A stretch of DNA of 64,000 nucleotides from Tritrichomonas musculus (GCA_039105265.1 JAPFFF010000101.1:1-64000), one strand, 5' to 3'. Shown: positions 37,225 to 47,904, numbered from the stretch's first letter. A program made the numbers and translations. Notes: generated by a model from the sequence alone, not told the origin.

Positions 37225-40200
37225 CTACTCTATATTTGCGCACTTCTTCTCTAATGTAGCAAGTCTTGTCTCAAGGGTATCAATATATGCATCCTTCTGG
37301 TCTATCATTTCCTTCACTTCTGCTTTAGTAATATAAGCAGTCATATCTATATCTTCTAATGGATGCTTATTATCGAGTTCTTTTATTTTCTCGCACATGA
37401 ATGCTATTGTACCCTTTAAAGTATCGTGATATGTCTTTGCAATATTAATACATGTATCAAATGAAACCATCATCTTATCAGCATCCTTCATTGTTATTTC
37501 AAGTTCAGGTTCATCATCTGTTTCTTCATGATATGCCCATGCAAGAATCTTTTCTAATACATCTTCCTCTGCTAATGTTTCTGGGTTATCATTACGACGG
37601 AACCAACTTGGAATATTAAATAATCCTATTCTATTTGCTACATATGCTTCTGCTGCTACCCCTGCTATAGCTGCTGCATCACCAGGATGATGTCTAACAA
37701 ACTGCCATTGACCATGTAAGAACCTTCTAGCAACATAACCTACTGCTCCCATAATAACCTGAGTAGTTGCACTTATAACACCATCTTGTTGGTACATTTC
37801 TATCACTCCATTCACAATATTAATTACATGTAGTCTTCTTCTATCTATTGTAGCAACTACATTTCCATTATATAGTACTTGTGTTATTTCTTCACCAGTT
37901 GTTTCATCTAATGTGTCATTAAAAGCTAAAAGATTACCATGAGAATAAATATTATCCATTAGTTCTCCTCTTTGTTCATCACTCATTTGTTCTATCATTC
38001 TTGCTGTTATTGCTGGTGTTGTTCCTGGTACTGTCCAAGTATCTGTTGTGGCAACAAGGTCATAATGTTGATATCTAACTCCATTTGCATTGACTTCTAT
38101 CTGTGAATTTATTCCAACAAATCGTACTTGACCTCCACTAATATTTGCTGTTGTTGGTGCTGAATAATCAATAGTAGCAACAATTGGGTCAATAGTCTCT
38201 CCTCTATGATCAATAATATTTATCCATGCTTCCATTGTTTGGTCATTCAAGTAAGGTTCTAAACCAATATCTCCATTTTGCACAAATGGTAAATTTAGTC
38301 TATCTTGCATCGATAATTGTTCAATATCTCTCGCTGTGTATGTTGTTCCTTCCCATTCTATTGACCAATTATTATCAGTAGCTCTATGTATTCTATCTGT
38401 CATCTCAATATCAGCTGGCCTTATTAGAGTCCTTCGTCGAAATATATTATTATGGATAATGAGTTGGTCATTATAAAACAAATCATACACATTAAACCAC
38501 TCTCTTCCATGATATTGGATACGTAAGATATCAGGATGATTAGCAACTAATGCATTTCGTTCTTCTCTTGTCAAATCTGCTATGTCTTCTAAGGTATACT
38601 GAGTTCCAGCAATATCAATAACAGGAACTTGATTCCTAAGTGCAATCGTAGTTGATGCCGTATTTGTCATTGTAGTCTGTGGTACAGTTATATCTGTTCG
38701 AATCTCATCTGTTTCATCTGTAACAACTTGTGGCTGTACTTCTCTATGAGTTCTCACTAATGATTGTTCAGTGGTTGTGATAGTATTAGTTGCATTATCA
38801 GTATCATTATCAGTTATTGTAATCGAGGATGAATTAATATTTAATGTTTCAGTTCCATTTGTATCTGGTCTATTCCTAAAGAAGTGTAAGACATTCGAAC
38901 CAAGTGTAGCAATAGCATTTCCTAACTGAGTCAGTGCATGTGTTGTCGAAAGGACAACCTGTGTTGCTGAAAAGGTTCCTATAGCTCCTGCAATAGGATT
39001 TTGAACAGTTGTTGTTATTGGCAAAAATCTTTCCATAGTCATCTTATCAGCCTTCAAATCAACATTCACCAAAAACTTACCTTGAAAGCCACTACCTCCA
39101 TCACCAGGATAACCACCCCCGCCTCCTCCTCCACTTCCTCCTGGACCAGGGAAAGGTCTTGTTTGATACGTGTTGATTCGTAAATTATTATCTGTCATAT
39201 TTAATGTTGATGCTGCTGCATAAATTTGAAAACCAAGGTTTACTAATTGTAATACAGTATTCATTACTGTCATAAATTTTTGTATTTCTGCTACGTATTC
39301 ATTATATAGTGACTGAACTCTCATTTGTTCTACAATGTTATTAACTATCTCTCGTAAAACAGCATATTCATAACCTAATGTATCAACAGTTCCTCCAACA
39401 ACATTTAAATCTCGGCGCATAGTCATAATATTATCAGCCCATATAATCTTTGATGAATATATATTATAGTCTGTTGATATACAAGTGCATTTTCTAGGAT
39501 CTGGCTCTACTTCATAAAATTGTTGATATATAATTATATGAAATGGGTTTGTACCAAAACTATCTAGCTCAAAATAGTTCTTCTCTATATAGATAGCAAT
39601 ATTTTTATTCACATCTGCTGAGAGAATAGACATACCAGATTCGAATCTTTTTTCTCTATAACAACTAAACAATTCAAGGACCTGATTATTTCCATAAGTA
39701 TTAACATATTCTGATGTTACCGCTCCTGCAACAAGATTACAATCCCACTGTATTGTCGTAATACGCTCTTTTATGTCTAAATCACATTTAACATATAAGG
39801 CTGTTTTATTCAACTTTTTTGGTGCTGAAACTGATATCACTAAAACATCGTAATCCTCATCATCTTTTGTGTATTTTTTTCTTCTTCCCTTACCACCATC
39901 ATCCCAAAATGCATCCACTCCTTCAGTAACTTCACTTCCATCTTTATTTATGATTCTCCAATTCTTGAGATATGGGTACAATATTTCTGCGAAATTAAGT
40001 GAAGAATGGTCTTCAGGCATATCAGGATATATAGTTTCTTTCATCCATTTTACCATTTTGTCATAATGCTTGACAACAAACTCTGGTGACCCCCAATTTT
40101 TTTCTCCAATTGATATCTTTGCTAAACAGTTATTGATACAATTATTACCGTTCCATTTCTCACCATCCCATGTTAATTCCCAATAGTGTCCAAATAAGTA

Positions 40201-42522
40201 ATCTCTAAACTTAAATACCATATTAAGTGGTAAATTATAATTAGGGTCAATATCCCATCTCATACGATAATATTCACTATCTTCATCAATAATATCCGGC
40301 TTATATAAATATAATTGATCTGATTCTTTTAATGTAAAATATTTAGAGTCAGTAGAAGGAGTTGATATCTCATTATTCATAACCTTGTAGTCTACTACTT
40401 TTGCATTATATTCTTGTCTAAATATTTCTAATAACTCATAATCAATATCAATATCTATCTTATTTCCATCAGGGTCTACTATAGAATCTTCTGCTAATGT
40501 ACGAGCATAAGCAATGGGAACTGGATCACCACCTGTTAATTTAATCATAATATATTCAAATCCATTAAAGAGTTTTTCAGCGATTGGACATATTACATAC
40601 AAAACTGCAAGAGCTCCGATAGAAACTGCTGCACCACCCAAGACGAAAGCTATTATTGTAATCCTCACCATATGTGGACAATTTTCCCAAAATGTTCCTT
40701 TACCATCATTATCTTCACCTGTAAAGAATAAATATGTATCATTACCAAACTTCTTAACTCCATTCCATAAAGCTATAAATGGTCTTTTAATTAACTTCCA
40801 GACGTTTCCCCAGAATCCTTCCCATGATGTACATGCAACATTAACTTCTTTATATCCTTTCTTTTTCAACTCATCAACTGTTTTAGTAGTTGGTGTGATT
40901 TCCTTAAAACCCTCTAGCATTTCTTCAAAGTCAGGGTCTATTTCACCAACAAAATTTTCTATTTCACTGTCATAGTTAGTTACTTTAAATACTATATTTT
41001 CTTCTTTTATCTCCCCTGTAAGTGCGTCTTTTAGGTTTCGATACCCTTCAAACACAATACATTTAAAATGAGACCAAAGAAAATAATATATATTATATAA
41101 TGTTTTCAGGGTTTGAATAAAGGCGTAGTCGATTGTTTTATAGGTTAATTTAAAAGACATCTTAGCAAGATATAGAGTAGTCGAAATTATATTATACAAT
41201 AAGCTTTTTATCCATCCAATTGTCTTTTTACTATATAACCAATACTTAGATACATTGATTGTGAGTTCTTCAGGGGCATTATTAACTGGAATCTTATTTG
41301 TTATCAAATTCTTTAATTCATCAGTAGTGGGAATTTCATAAACCATATCATCTTGGTTAACTAACTCCTTTGGTGGCTCAGTTGGAGTAGGTGTAGGAGT
41401 AGGAGTAGGTTCAGGTGTAGGAGTAGGAGTTGTTTCATCAATTTCTATTTTAACCTCATGTATTTCAGGTTCACCAGTTGTTTTATTAATTAAGCACATA
41501 GAAGTATTTCCACCTGTTAAGTTCAAGAGGGTCTCATAAGATATAGTTTGATCATTTAACGCATCTATCCATTTAGTAATATTAGCAGCTGTTGTATTTG
41601 TTTTATTAACAAAGTCTTTCATGTTAGTTATGTTAGTCTCATTGACATCATAGGTAGTTTCATTAGTAGTTTCATTAACCTTTTCATCAACATATTTAAC
41701 AGGTTCTACCTCAGTAAAATTAACAGTATTATTTGCTATCCATTTAGATATATTTTCATTACTTGTACTTATATCTTGTATTATAGCGTCCATACTTTCT
41801 GGTTTCTTGTCCTCCGTTTCATAAGTTAAGGCTTGAGTAGTTTTATCTACATGTTCAACAATTATTTTTAAATCAGATAGTTTAGACCAATCGATACTAG
41901 GTGCAATTGCATTATTTACATCATCTATATTTTTAATCATTAAGTTCATTACATTTAGCATACCTTGATGATTCTGTGTAAGTGCTTCTATTAGTTTCTT
42001 GTGTGTACTAACATCATATGATTCTGTTATTATTTCTTTATCATTTACCTCACCTGTAAAATAGTTTAATGTAGCACCAGGTGCAATACCAGAATCTACG
42101 TCATCCTTCATTTTAGCTAGAAAGGTATGTAAATTAGTAGCACTATCTCGTAGTCTTTCATAGAGCTTATTGAAGCTTGCACAATATTGTATTTTTGGTG
42201 TCAGTGTACCGTTAGTATTCCATGTATAAATGCCCTTCCCTGCCATAAGATTAAGCGCACCAAAGTTTTCGAATCCATTTTTTTCGAAATAATCACCAAC
42301 TATTTTTTCATCTATTTCAGCTTTGTTGTAGATACAATTAAATTGCACCATTTCGCCAGGTTCAATAGTGTTTTCAATGTTTAGTCGTTTACCATCTTCT
42401 TCATCAATAGTGATTTCTATATCATTTGATTTGAGTTTATATGCTTCCTTGCTCTTTGCAGAATACAGTGCCAAAGACATTTTATCAGAAATTAAATTAT
42501 GTTGTATAGTGTTCAGAGTCAA
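37225..42522 (-). CDS. Giant surface protein 2, 1765 aa, paralogue of neighbour (Polinton B)
   Basis: Largest protein in the window. The N-terminal region is Asn/Thr-rich, followed by a Pro-Thr linker (PTPTPEPTPTPTPTPTEPP, about 360-380). A hydrophobic helix lies near 615-650 (ITIIAFVLGGAAVSIGALAV). The domain shared with the 1238-aa protein is at about 700-815 (LPLNMVFKFRDYLFGHYWEL) and a second shared block reads SSKIIWADNIMTMRRDLN. A Gly-rich hinge lies near 1126, then a Thr/Asn-rich beta region and a C-terminal coiled coil. It is 27 bp upstream of the 1238-aa gene on the same strand and probably arose by tandem duplication. Its start overlaps by 24 bp the divergent gene at 42499. A surface or membrane-anchored role is inferred. 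Confidence 0.75.
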   Translation of the reverse strand: MTLNTIQHNLISDKMSLALYSAKSKEAYKLKSNDIEITIDEEDGKRLNIENTIEPGEMVQFNCIYNKAEIDEKIVGDYFEKNGFENFGALNLMAGKGIYTWNTNGTLTPKIQYCASFNKLYERLRDSATNLHTFLAKMKDDVDSGIAPGATLNYFTGEVNDKEIITESYDVSTHKKLIEALTQNHQGMLNVMNLMIKNIDDVNNAIAPSIDWSKLSDLKIIVEHVDKTTQALTYETEDKKPESMDAIIQDISTSNENISKWIANNTVNFTEVEPVKYVDEKVNETTNETTYDVNETNITNMKDFVNKTNTTAANITKWIDALNDQTISYETLLNLTGGNTSMCLINKTTGEPEIHEVKIEIDETTPTPTPEPTPTPTPTPTEPPKELVNQDDMVYEIPTTDELKNLITNKIPVNNAPEELTINVSKYWLYSKKTIGWIKSLLYNIISTTLYLAKMSFKLTYKTIDYAFIQTLKTLYNIYYFLWSHFKCIVFEGYRNLKDALTGEIKEENIVFKVTNYDSEIENFVGEIDPDFEEMLEGFKEITPTTKTVDELKKKGYKEVNVACTSWEGFWGNVWKLIKRPFIALWNGVKKFGNDTYLFFTGEDNDGKGTFWENCPHMVRITIIAFVLGGAAVSIGALAVLYVICPIAEKLFNGFEYIMIKLTGGDPVPIAYARTLAEDSIVDPDGNKIDIDIDYELLEIFRQEYNAKVVDYKVMNNEISTPSTDSKYFTLKESDQLYLYKPDIIDEDSEYYRMRWDIDPNYNLPLNMVFKFRDYLFGHYWELTWDGEKWNGNNCINNCLAKISIGEKNWGSPEFVVKHYDKMVKWMKETIYPDMPEDHSSLNFAEILYPYLKNWRIINKDGSEVTEGVDAFWDDGGKGRRKKYTKDDEDYDVLVISVSAPKKLNKTALYVKCDLDIKERITTIQWDCNLVAGAVTSEYVNTYGNNQVLELFSCYREKRFESGMSILSADVNKNIAIYIEKNYFELDSFGTNPFHIIIYQQFYEVEPDPRKCTCISTDYNIYSSKIIWADNIMTMRRDLNVVGGTVDTLGYEYAVLREIVNNIVEQMRVQSLYNEYVAEIQKFMTVMNTVLQLVNLGFQIYAAASTLNMTDNNLRINTYQTRPFPGPGGSGGGGGGGYPGDGGSGFQGKFLVNVDLKADKMTMERFLPITTTVQNPIAGAIGTFSATQVVLSTTHALTQLGNAIATLGSNVLHFFRNRPDTNGTETLNINSSSITITDNDTDNATNTITTTEQSLVRTHREVQPQVVTDETDEIRTDITVPQTTMTNTASTTIALRNQVPVIDIAGTQYTLEDIADLTREERNALVANHPDILRIQYHGREWFNVYDLFYNDQLIIHNNIFRRRTLIRPADIEMTDRIHRATDNNWSIEWEGTTYTARDIEQLSMQDRLNLPFVQNGDIGLEPYLNDQTMEAWINIIDHRGETIDPIVATIDYSAPTTANISGGQVRFVGINSQIEVNANGVRYQHYDLVATTDTWTVPGTTPAITARMIEQMSDEQRGELMDNIYSHGNLLAFNDTLDETTGEEITQVLYNGNVVATIDRRRLHVINIVNGVIEMYQQDGVISATTQVIMGAVGYVARRFLHGQWQFVRHHPGDAAAIAGVAAEAYVANRIGLFNIPSWFRRNDNPETLAEEDVLEKILAWAYHEETDDEPELEITMKDADKMMVSFDTCINIAKTYHDTLKGTIAFMCEKIKELDNKHPLEDIDMTAYITKAEVKEMIDQKDAYIDTLETRLATLEKKCANIE

Positions 42523-43230
42523 CCAGTTAATTACAATACGGTAAGACTTAATATTGATATCCCATGGAAATGTCCATACGTGAAGTACTATGTTTCATCT
42601 ATTAATACCAAAGCCAACATATTAATGACAACTGCGGAAGATTATTTAATATTTACTACATCAAAGAGTGAGGTACGAATTGATTTCGAGGAGATGTATA
42701 CCTATTCATTTGGATATCTAGTCAAATTTCTAAATTCTCGTCAGACTACTATCACCTTCAAGAATATCAATAACAGAACCATATCATTAACACCTACTGA
42801 AAATATTACATTCAAGGAAGGAAGTCATAGAGCAAAATTGATTACTGGTTTGTTCAACTGCAAGGAATTTGATGTAAAAGCTAATGAAGAAAAAAATGTA
42901 CCTGATCTACCTATACTTGATTTTGCCAATAAGTTGTATTTAGTTTCATTACAGGGGGTAGCAACTCATTCATCAATTGGAGACCAAGAATATACCCCAA
43001 GCATCCTTGCAAACATTGACACAATGATAATGGATCAAGAGGCAATGATAGTTAACTATGACATGACTAAGCCAATAAAAATAAAAGTTAATACGGATTC
43101 ATTAAAATATTTGGAAATGAGATTAGTTGATTTCATGTTTCAACCAGTAATATTAAAATCTCCTCTCTTCATTACTTTAAAAATAAAACCAAGCCAAGAG
43201 GCTGATATATATGACATCCTTACTAAATGA
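42499..43230 (+). CDS. Minor structural protein candidate, 243 aa (Polinton B)
   Basis: All-beta looking protein. The C-terminal segment LKYLEMRLVDFMFQPVILKS, followed by PLFITLKIKP, resembles the strand pattern that ends many virion proteins of Polinton-like viruses. Another block reads KLYLVSLQGVATHSS. It is divergent from the 1765-aa gene, overlapping its 5' end, and convergent with the GIY-YIG-like gene (8-bp overlap). A penton or minor capsid role is a guess from fold type and place. Confidence 0.6.
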   Translation: MLYSVQSQPVNYNTVRLNIDIPWKCPYVKYYVSSINTKANILMTTAEDYLIFTTSKSEVRIDFEEMYTYSFGYLVKFLNSRQTTITFKNINNRTISLTPTENITFKEGSHRAKLITGLFNCKEFDVKANEEKNVPDLPILDFANKLYLVSLQGVATHSSIGDQEYTPSILANIDTMIMDQEAMIVNYDMTKPIKIKVNTDSLKYLEMRLVDFMFQPVILKSPLFITLKIKPSQEADIYDILTK

Positions 43231-43546
43231 TAGCTCTGGGACAATGATATTGGATATAAGTCCTAATAATATATATCATTTCATTCACATTCCCAAACAA
43301 GTACTCATTTCCTATAAATGCTGTTCCATCTCTTGTTGTTGCTCTCGTATAATTTTCTTCAAATATTGTTATTAATTCTTTTTCCACTTTTACTGAATCA
43401 CTTACTGCTTCAATTATATATACTTCGCTGTCTTTTGGATATTGTCCCATTCTTGTTGCAATCTTATTTGTTCTACCAATTTTGTATACAGGTTGATTAG
43501 AATAAGAAAATTCCCTTTCACGAATCAAATATATGTATTCTACCAT
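43223..43546 (-). CDS. GIY-YIG-like nuclease domain protein, 107 aa (Polinton B)
   Basis: Small single-domain protein of the GIY-YIG/T5orf172 (MUG113) type. YIYLIRE near the start and VYKIGRTNKIATRMGQYP (about residues 20-38) correspond to the paired Y-I-Y and Y-K-I-G strands with the following Arg of that fold. A helix with acidic residues follows (VEKELITIFEENY). Such nucleases often travel with selfish or virus-like DNA. It is absent from Polinton A, which instead has the HNH domain within its polymerase. Confidence 0.72.
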   Translation of the reverse strand: MVEYIYLIREREFSYSNQPVYKIGRTNKIATRMGQYPKDSEVYIIEAVSDSVKVEKELITIFEENYTRATTRDGTAFIGNEYLFGNVNEMIYIIRTYIQYHCPRAII

Positions 43547-43601
43547 TTTAGGGTTAATAAATATTTAGCGTGATATTTTTTTATTTCTTATTTACACTTA
43601 A

Positions 43602-46600
43602 ATGACATACCTCTTTGATATATCAGTTGACCTCTATTCGACTGCAAGAACGGAAGCAAGAAAAGAGTATAAGCAAAGGGTGAAAGACGTAAGAGACAAA
43701 CGAAAGTTCAAGAAATATTTGAAAGAATTCATGACCAAGGCTAAGAAAGAAATATCATTTGACATAGATATAGGTGATGATGAAGATAAGAGACTTGCTT
43801 TCACTGAAACATTAAGACAATTACACAAAGAGAATAAAAAGAATATAGTAGTAAAAAGCGAATCATTAGGTGGTGAGGAATACAAATGGTTTACACTTTC
43901 CAAGGCACGAAGATTAGATTCAACAATAGGACATATATCAGGGACAATAGACTTGAATGATGACTGTTCAGACAATAATCCTTGGGTTGGCAATGTATTC
44001 ATCCCTGCAAAATACCAGTTGCTCTTCATTAAAAATAGAAAGAGAGGCAAGCAAACATCATTCACTATTAATAAAGAAGATAATAAAGGTAAGTTGTATG
44101 AAGAAGAAGTTGAAGTCGACGAAGATTATCGCGATAATCCAGAAGGTGGATTCTTCCCTTATATTAATCTTTCTGATTTAGACTTATCACAGTACCAAAT
44201 ATTCAAGACAGTTGATAAGAAGAACTATAAAGACAATTGTTTGGTATATGCTTGCATTCAGTCTGGAGTATTCACTGATGAGGAAATTAATTATTTACGC
44301 TTTATGGTCAAGACTAGGTTAATCCCCAATAACTTGATATACGATATAGCCAAGCAGTTTAAATGCCATTTTGTTGTAAGAAGGATTAATGAGGGAAAAG
44401 ATGTAGTAAACCAACAAGAAATAAAAATAGATACAAGAAAGAGACCATGGGCCAAAGAGTTTGACCGAATTGTTGACTTATTACTGTACAAGAACCATTA
44501 CATGATATATAAACCCCTAAATGGTGTTAAACCTATGGCAATATTTCGCAAGCTATTTAAAGAAGGAAAGTTCAGAGAAATAAAGTCCTGTGAAATGAAT
44601 ATCTTAGCAACGAATGAATACAACTCTCACTTAGCGGATTATACGGACCTTGAATATGATCCTGAATTGTGCTGTAAACTAATAAATTCATCAGAGACGA
44701 AAAAGGAGAGAGAGTGGAGTAGGATTTATTATTCTGATTTTGAAACTAATACCACTGTATCACCCCATAAGCCTTATCTAAATATTACTGTGTACAGGAC
44801 CAAAGAGTTAATTCATAAAATGATATTTGATGGAACCAATATCGCTGACAGATTACTAAAGTCATTGGAGAACAATTCTCTCATTTACTTCCATAACCTT
44901 AAATATGATGCTTGTTTCTTTATAAATACTCCTGGATGGGATGTACAAATAACAGAGAGAAGTGGAACGATTCTGCAAATAGTCATGACAAAGTATAAAC
45001 CTAACAAGAGATTAACTTTCCGCAATAGCTACTCTATCATCCCTGCTGCATTAGCTTCATTTGGTAAGATGTTTCAGTTACCAGTTCATAAAGAGGTAAT
45101 GGCATATAAAATATATACTGAAAGGAACATAAATAGGAAAACTGTCTCTGCGCTTGAATTTCAACTACAGTATTACTTAGAGAACCAAGACAAGAAACCA
45201 TTGACACAGATAAAACAAGACTGGAAGCAATTAATAGATAATGCAAAAGCTTGTGGTGCATATGTTGGAGGAGCTATTGATATTATGAAGTATGCTATCT
45301 ATTATTGCAAACTGGATTGCATAGTATTAATGAAGGGAGTAGAGAAATTTAATAGAGATCTGGTAGAAGTATTTAAGCAGACGAAGACAAAGATGCTTGA
45401 TGTCCATAACTTTATATCCATTAGCTCTATTGGCTACTATTATGCATATAAATTTGGTTGCTTTGATGGGTGTTATCAACTTAGTGGTAAACCACAAAAC
45501 TTCATTCAGAGATGCGTTAGTGGAGGTAGAACAATGACAGCTAATAATGAAAAGCAATATATAGAGGAAAGGATACAAGATTTTGATGCAGTCAGTTTAT
45601 ATCCTAGTGCAATGAGTATTATGTCTGGTGTACCTAAAGGAGTGCCTGAAGTAATTCGCCTGGAGGCCTCAGGTACTAATCGTGCGGGCCCATCGGATAT
45701 GTTTACAAAGGAATTATTAGATTTTGATCAGTTCTTCATTGAAATCAATATCAAGAAGATCAAGTGCAAGGCTGACAAACCATATAAATTTGGTCAAATA
45801 TTTAGTAGGAATGATCAAGGGTCAAAAATATTTAACAACAACCCCATCAACAATTATTACATAGACAAGAGAGCTTTTATGGACTTGATGGAGTTTTATG
45901 ATTTCGATTATGAGTTTATTAGAGGATATTACTTTGACAAAGGATTCAACAACAAGATTAATGTATTTATAGAGAAATTGTTCAATCTAAGAAGGAGATA
46001 CCAAGATGCTAACAATCCATTGCAACAAACCATTAAATTACTTCTTAATTCTATTTACGGAAAATCTATCCTAAAGGCAACAACAACTGAAACTAAATGT
46101 ATACCAAAAGATAAAGCCATTAAATATATATGGAAGAACTATAATTACATAACAGAGGTGATAGAGAACAAGTCAATTGATAATGTATATGTTAAGAAGG
46201 TTAAACCAATAAACAGTCATTTTAATTTACCTCATTTTGGTGCTAGTGTCTTGTCATGGAGCAAACATCTTATGAATAGGGTAATGAGTACTGCTGAGCA
46301 AAATGGAATAGACATCTACTATACAGATACAGATAGTGTACACGTTAGAGAAATAGATGTACCAAGGATAGCTGAGGTGTTCAAGAAAAAATATGGGAAG
46401 GAGTTGATTGGTAAGAAGATGACACAGTTTCATTGTGACTTTGATTCGTTTAATGGTGCTGTCGGTAGTGTTCATTCCAGGAAATTAATAGCATTAGGAA
46501 AGAAAAGTTACTTAGATATCCTAGTTGATGAAAAAGGTAATGAAGGCTATCACATTAGATTAAAAGGAATACCAAAACAAGTTATCCTGAACAAAGCAAA

Positions 46601-46754
46601 ACGAATGGGTATAACAATTGAGCAACTATATGAGAAACTTTATGATGGAGAGGAAATTACATTTAACCTCCTTGATGGTGCTAACTGTTTTAGAAAATCT
46701 TCCTCTTTCCAACAAGTAAATCTTCCTGTATTTGAACGAAGAATCAAATTCTAA
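43602..46754 (+). CDS. Protein-primed family B DNA polymerase, 1050 aa (Polinton B)
   Basis: Replicative polymerase. Exonuclease I is YYSDFETN (about 378), exonuclease II YFHNLKYDACFF, exonuclease III YYCKLDCIVLM, motif A DFDAVSLYPSAM (about 660), motif B LLLNSIYGKS (about 815) and motif C YTDTDSVHV (about 907). The basic N-terminal 100 residues and a Cys-containing block (NCLVYACIQSGVF) parallel the N-terminal arrangement of the polymerase in A. There is no HNH insert between exonuclease III and motif A, where the spacing is much shorter than in A. The stop lies at the edge of the box-array cassette. Confidence 0.93.
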   Translation: MTYLFDISVDLYSTARTEARKEYKQRVKDVRDKRKFKKYLKEFMTKAKKEISFDIDIGDDEDKRLAFTETLRQLHKENKKNIVVKSESLGGEEYKWFTLSKARRLDSTIGHISGTIDLNDDCSDNNPWVGNVFIPAKYQLLFIKNRKRGKQTSFTINKEDNKGKLYEEEVEVDEDYRDNPEGGFFPYINLSDLDLSQYQIFKTVDKKNYKDNCLVYACIQSGVFTDEEINYLRFMVKTRLIPNNLIYDIAKQFKCHFVVRRINEGKDVVNQQEIKIDTRKRPWAKEFDRIVDLLLYKNHYMIYKPLNGVKPMAIFRKLFKEGKFREIKSCEMNILATNEYNSHLADYTDLEYDPELCCKLINSSETKKEREWSRIYYSDFETNTTVSPHKPYLNITVYRTKELIHKMIFDGTNIADRLLKSLENNSLIYFHNLKYDACFFINTPGWDVQITERSGTILQIVMTKYKPNKRLTFRNSYSIIPAALASFGKMFQLPVHKEVMAYKIYTERNINRKTVSALEFQLQYYLENQDKKPLTQIKQDWKQLIDNAKACGAYVGGAIDIMKYAIYYCKLDCIVLMKGVEKFNRDLVEVFKQTKTKMLDVHNFISISSIGYYYAYKFGCFDGCYQLSGKPQNFIQRCVSGGRTMTANNEKQYIEERIQDFDAVSLYPSAMSIMSGVPKGVPEVIRLEASGTNRAGPSDMFTKELLDFDQFFIEINIKKIKCKADKPYKFGQIFSRNDQGSKIFNNNPINNYYIDKRAFMDLMEFYDFDYEFIRGYYFDKGFNNKINVFIEKLFNLRRRYQDANNPLQQTIKLLLNSIYGKSILKATTTETKCIPKDKAIKYIWKNYNYITEVIENKSIDNVYVKKVKPINSHFNLPHFGASVLSWSKHLMNRVMSTAEQNGIDIYYTDTDSVHVREIDVPRIAEVFKKKYGKELIGKKMTQFHCDFDSFNGAVGSVHSRKLIALGKKSYLDILVDEKGNEGYHIRLKGIPKQVILNKAKRMGITIEQLYEKLYDGEEITFNLLDGANCFRKSSSFQQVNLPVFERRIKF

Positions 46755-46817
46755 AAATCTTCATCTTATTTTTGGTTTGGGTGAAGAGGTGAATTGTCAC
46801 CTATTTTTTGTCACCTT
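46753..46817. promoter_or_regulatory. Left inverted arm of gene cassette with GTGA/TCAC boxes (Polinton B)
   Basis: About 65 bp, the inverse of 47998-48062 with few mismatches. It starts aaaaatcttcatcttatttt and contains GGTGA-ATTG-TCACC and a further TCACC. It overlaps the polymerase stop codon and lies 43 bp before the start of the conserved gene. Confidence 0.78.
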
Positions 46818-46860
46818 TATTTTTTTAGTTAATTTTTTATCTTCCATTTACATAAACCTA

Positions 46861-47904
46861 ATGATAGCGCAAACAAATACACAAGATTGCCTCGTTCGAC
46901 ACTCGGAGAACGCGAGAGACTTCAATGTTAATGAATATCTTGTTGACCTAATACCTAAACCAATATCTGATGTAAATGGGAAAGTTGATAAGTATTATGA
47001 TATTCATGGAAACCCTATTAAGCCTCTTGTGGAAGTTAGTTGTGAGAAGGAATTAAACACAAAGAGAATGATTATGAGGGATTTGCTAACCAATAACTAT
47101 AATCTTGATGCCTATGATGTTAAGTTTGAGCACAACAATAAATATATCAAAGACGTTTTTACTATGATTTCAAGTCTTCCAAAGATAATGCCAATATCAC
47201 AGACAAAACCATTTGAACCAATATTTAATGAAATAGAAGTATTAAAGACAGATAGTGCAGAACTTAAGAAGTTTCTACGTAAAATGAATGTACAGTTTGT
47301 TGGTTATTATTGTGACCACAATGCTATGAATGAGAAGTGTGATAAAGTAGTGATGAGTACAAGTGAACTTTTGGAGAGTGAAGACTTTGAGAAATATAAA
47401 GAGTTTATTGAAAGATACGCTAACTGTATATATGATGTATTCTGTTATTACTGGTATGATATGGAAAACAATAATAATCATGAGAGCTTAAGAAGTAAGG
47501 TTAATGAATTTCATATTGATTACCGTACCTTATTGAAGCTTAGATGCTGTATTACGAGGATTAATACTAAAATATTTAATATCAATTCAAGTTCCAATAA
47601 ACGTTGCAGCAAGTGTGAGGCCAAACAGAGATTATATGAATATACTTTGCGTGAAGTTCAACGTATGAGAGCTGAACAGGAAGAAATCGATAGGCAGTTT
47701 GATGAGTTTGATTACGATTTAGCCAAGTTTATGCAGAACAATTTTCCAAGCATTGATAGATTATTGTTAAAGGATGTTCAGCAGAGATATGCCAAAGAGT
47801 TTGGACAAAAATTAACATTTGCACAATTAACAGAAAAGATTGAACAGACAGGCAAATGGAAGATAACAAACGTTCATAGGACACAATATGTGAATAGAGT
47901 GTGA
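46861..47904 (+). CDS. Conserved box-flanked protein with predicted DNA-binding C-terminus, 347 aa (Polinton B)
   Basis: Counterpart of 17074-18078 in Polinton A, with close matches through most of its length. I chose the ATG at 46861 because the A protein begins at the equivalent point; an upstream in-frame ATG at 46732 lies inside the polymerase gene and the inverted arm. It has Cys pairs (YYCDHNAMNEKCDK; CSKCEAKQ), a charged coiled coil, and a winged-helix-like tail (KDVQQRYAKEFGQKLTFAQL). It is flanked by inverted arms with GTGA/TCAC boxes, one arm upstream and two box copies downstream. The predicted role is binding these boxes for regulation, replication or movement of the cassette. Confidence 0.8.
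   Translation: MIAQTNTQDCLVRHSENARDFNVNEYLVDLIPKPISDVNGKVDKYYDIHGNPIKPLVEVSCEKELNTKRMIMRDLLTNNYNLDAYDVKFEHNNKYIKDVFTMISSLPKIMPISQTKPFEPIFNEIEVLKTDSAELKKFLRKMNVQFVGYYCDHNAMNEKCDKVVMSTSELLESEDFEKYKEFIERYANCIYDVFCYYWYDMENNNNHESLRSKVNEFHIDYRTLLKLRCCITRINTKIFNINSSSNKRCSKCEAKQRLYEYTLREVQRMRAEQEEIDRQFDEFDYDLAKFMQNNFPSIDRLLLKDVQQRYAKEFGQKLTFAQLTEKIEQTGKWKITNVHRTQYVNRV

Noticed and set aside
46732-46860. Upstream start for the box-flanked gene of Polinton B, giving 390 aa
   Set aside because: The extra part lies inside the polymerase gene and the inverted arm, and the A counterpart starts at the equivalent of 46861.
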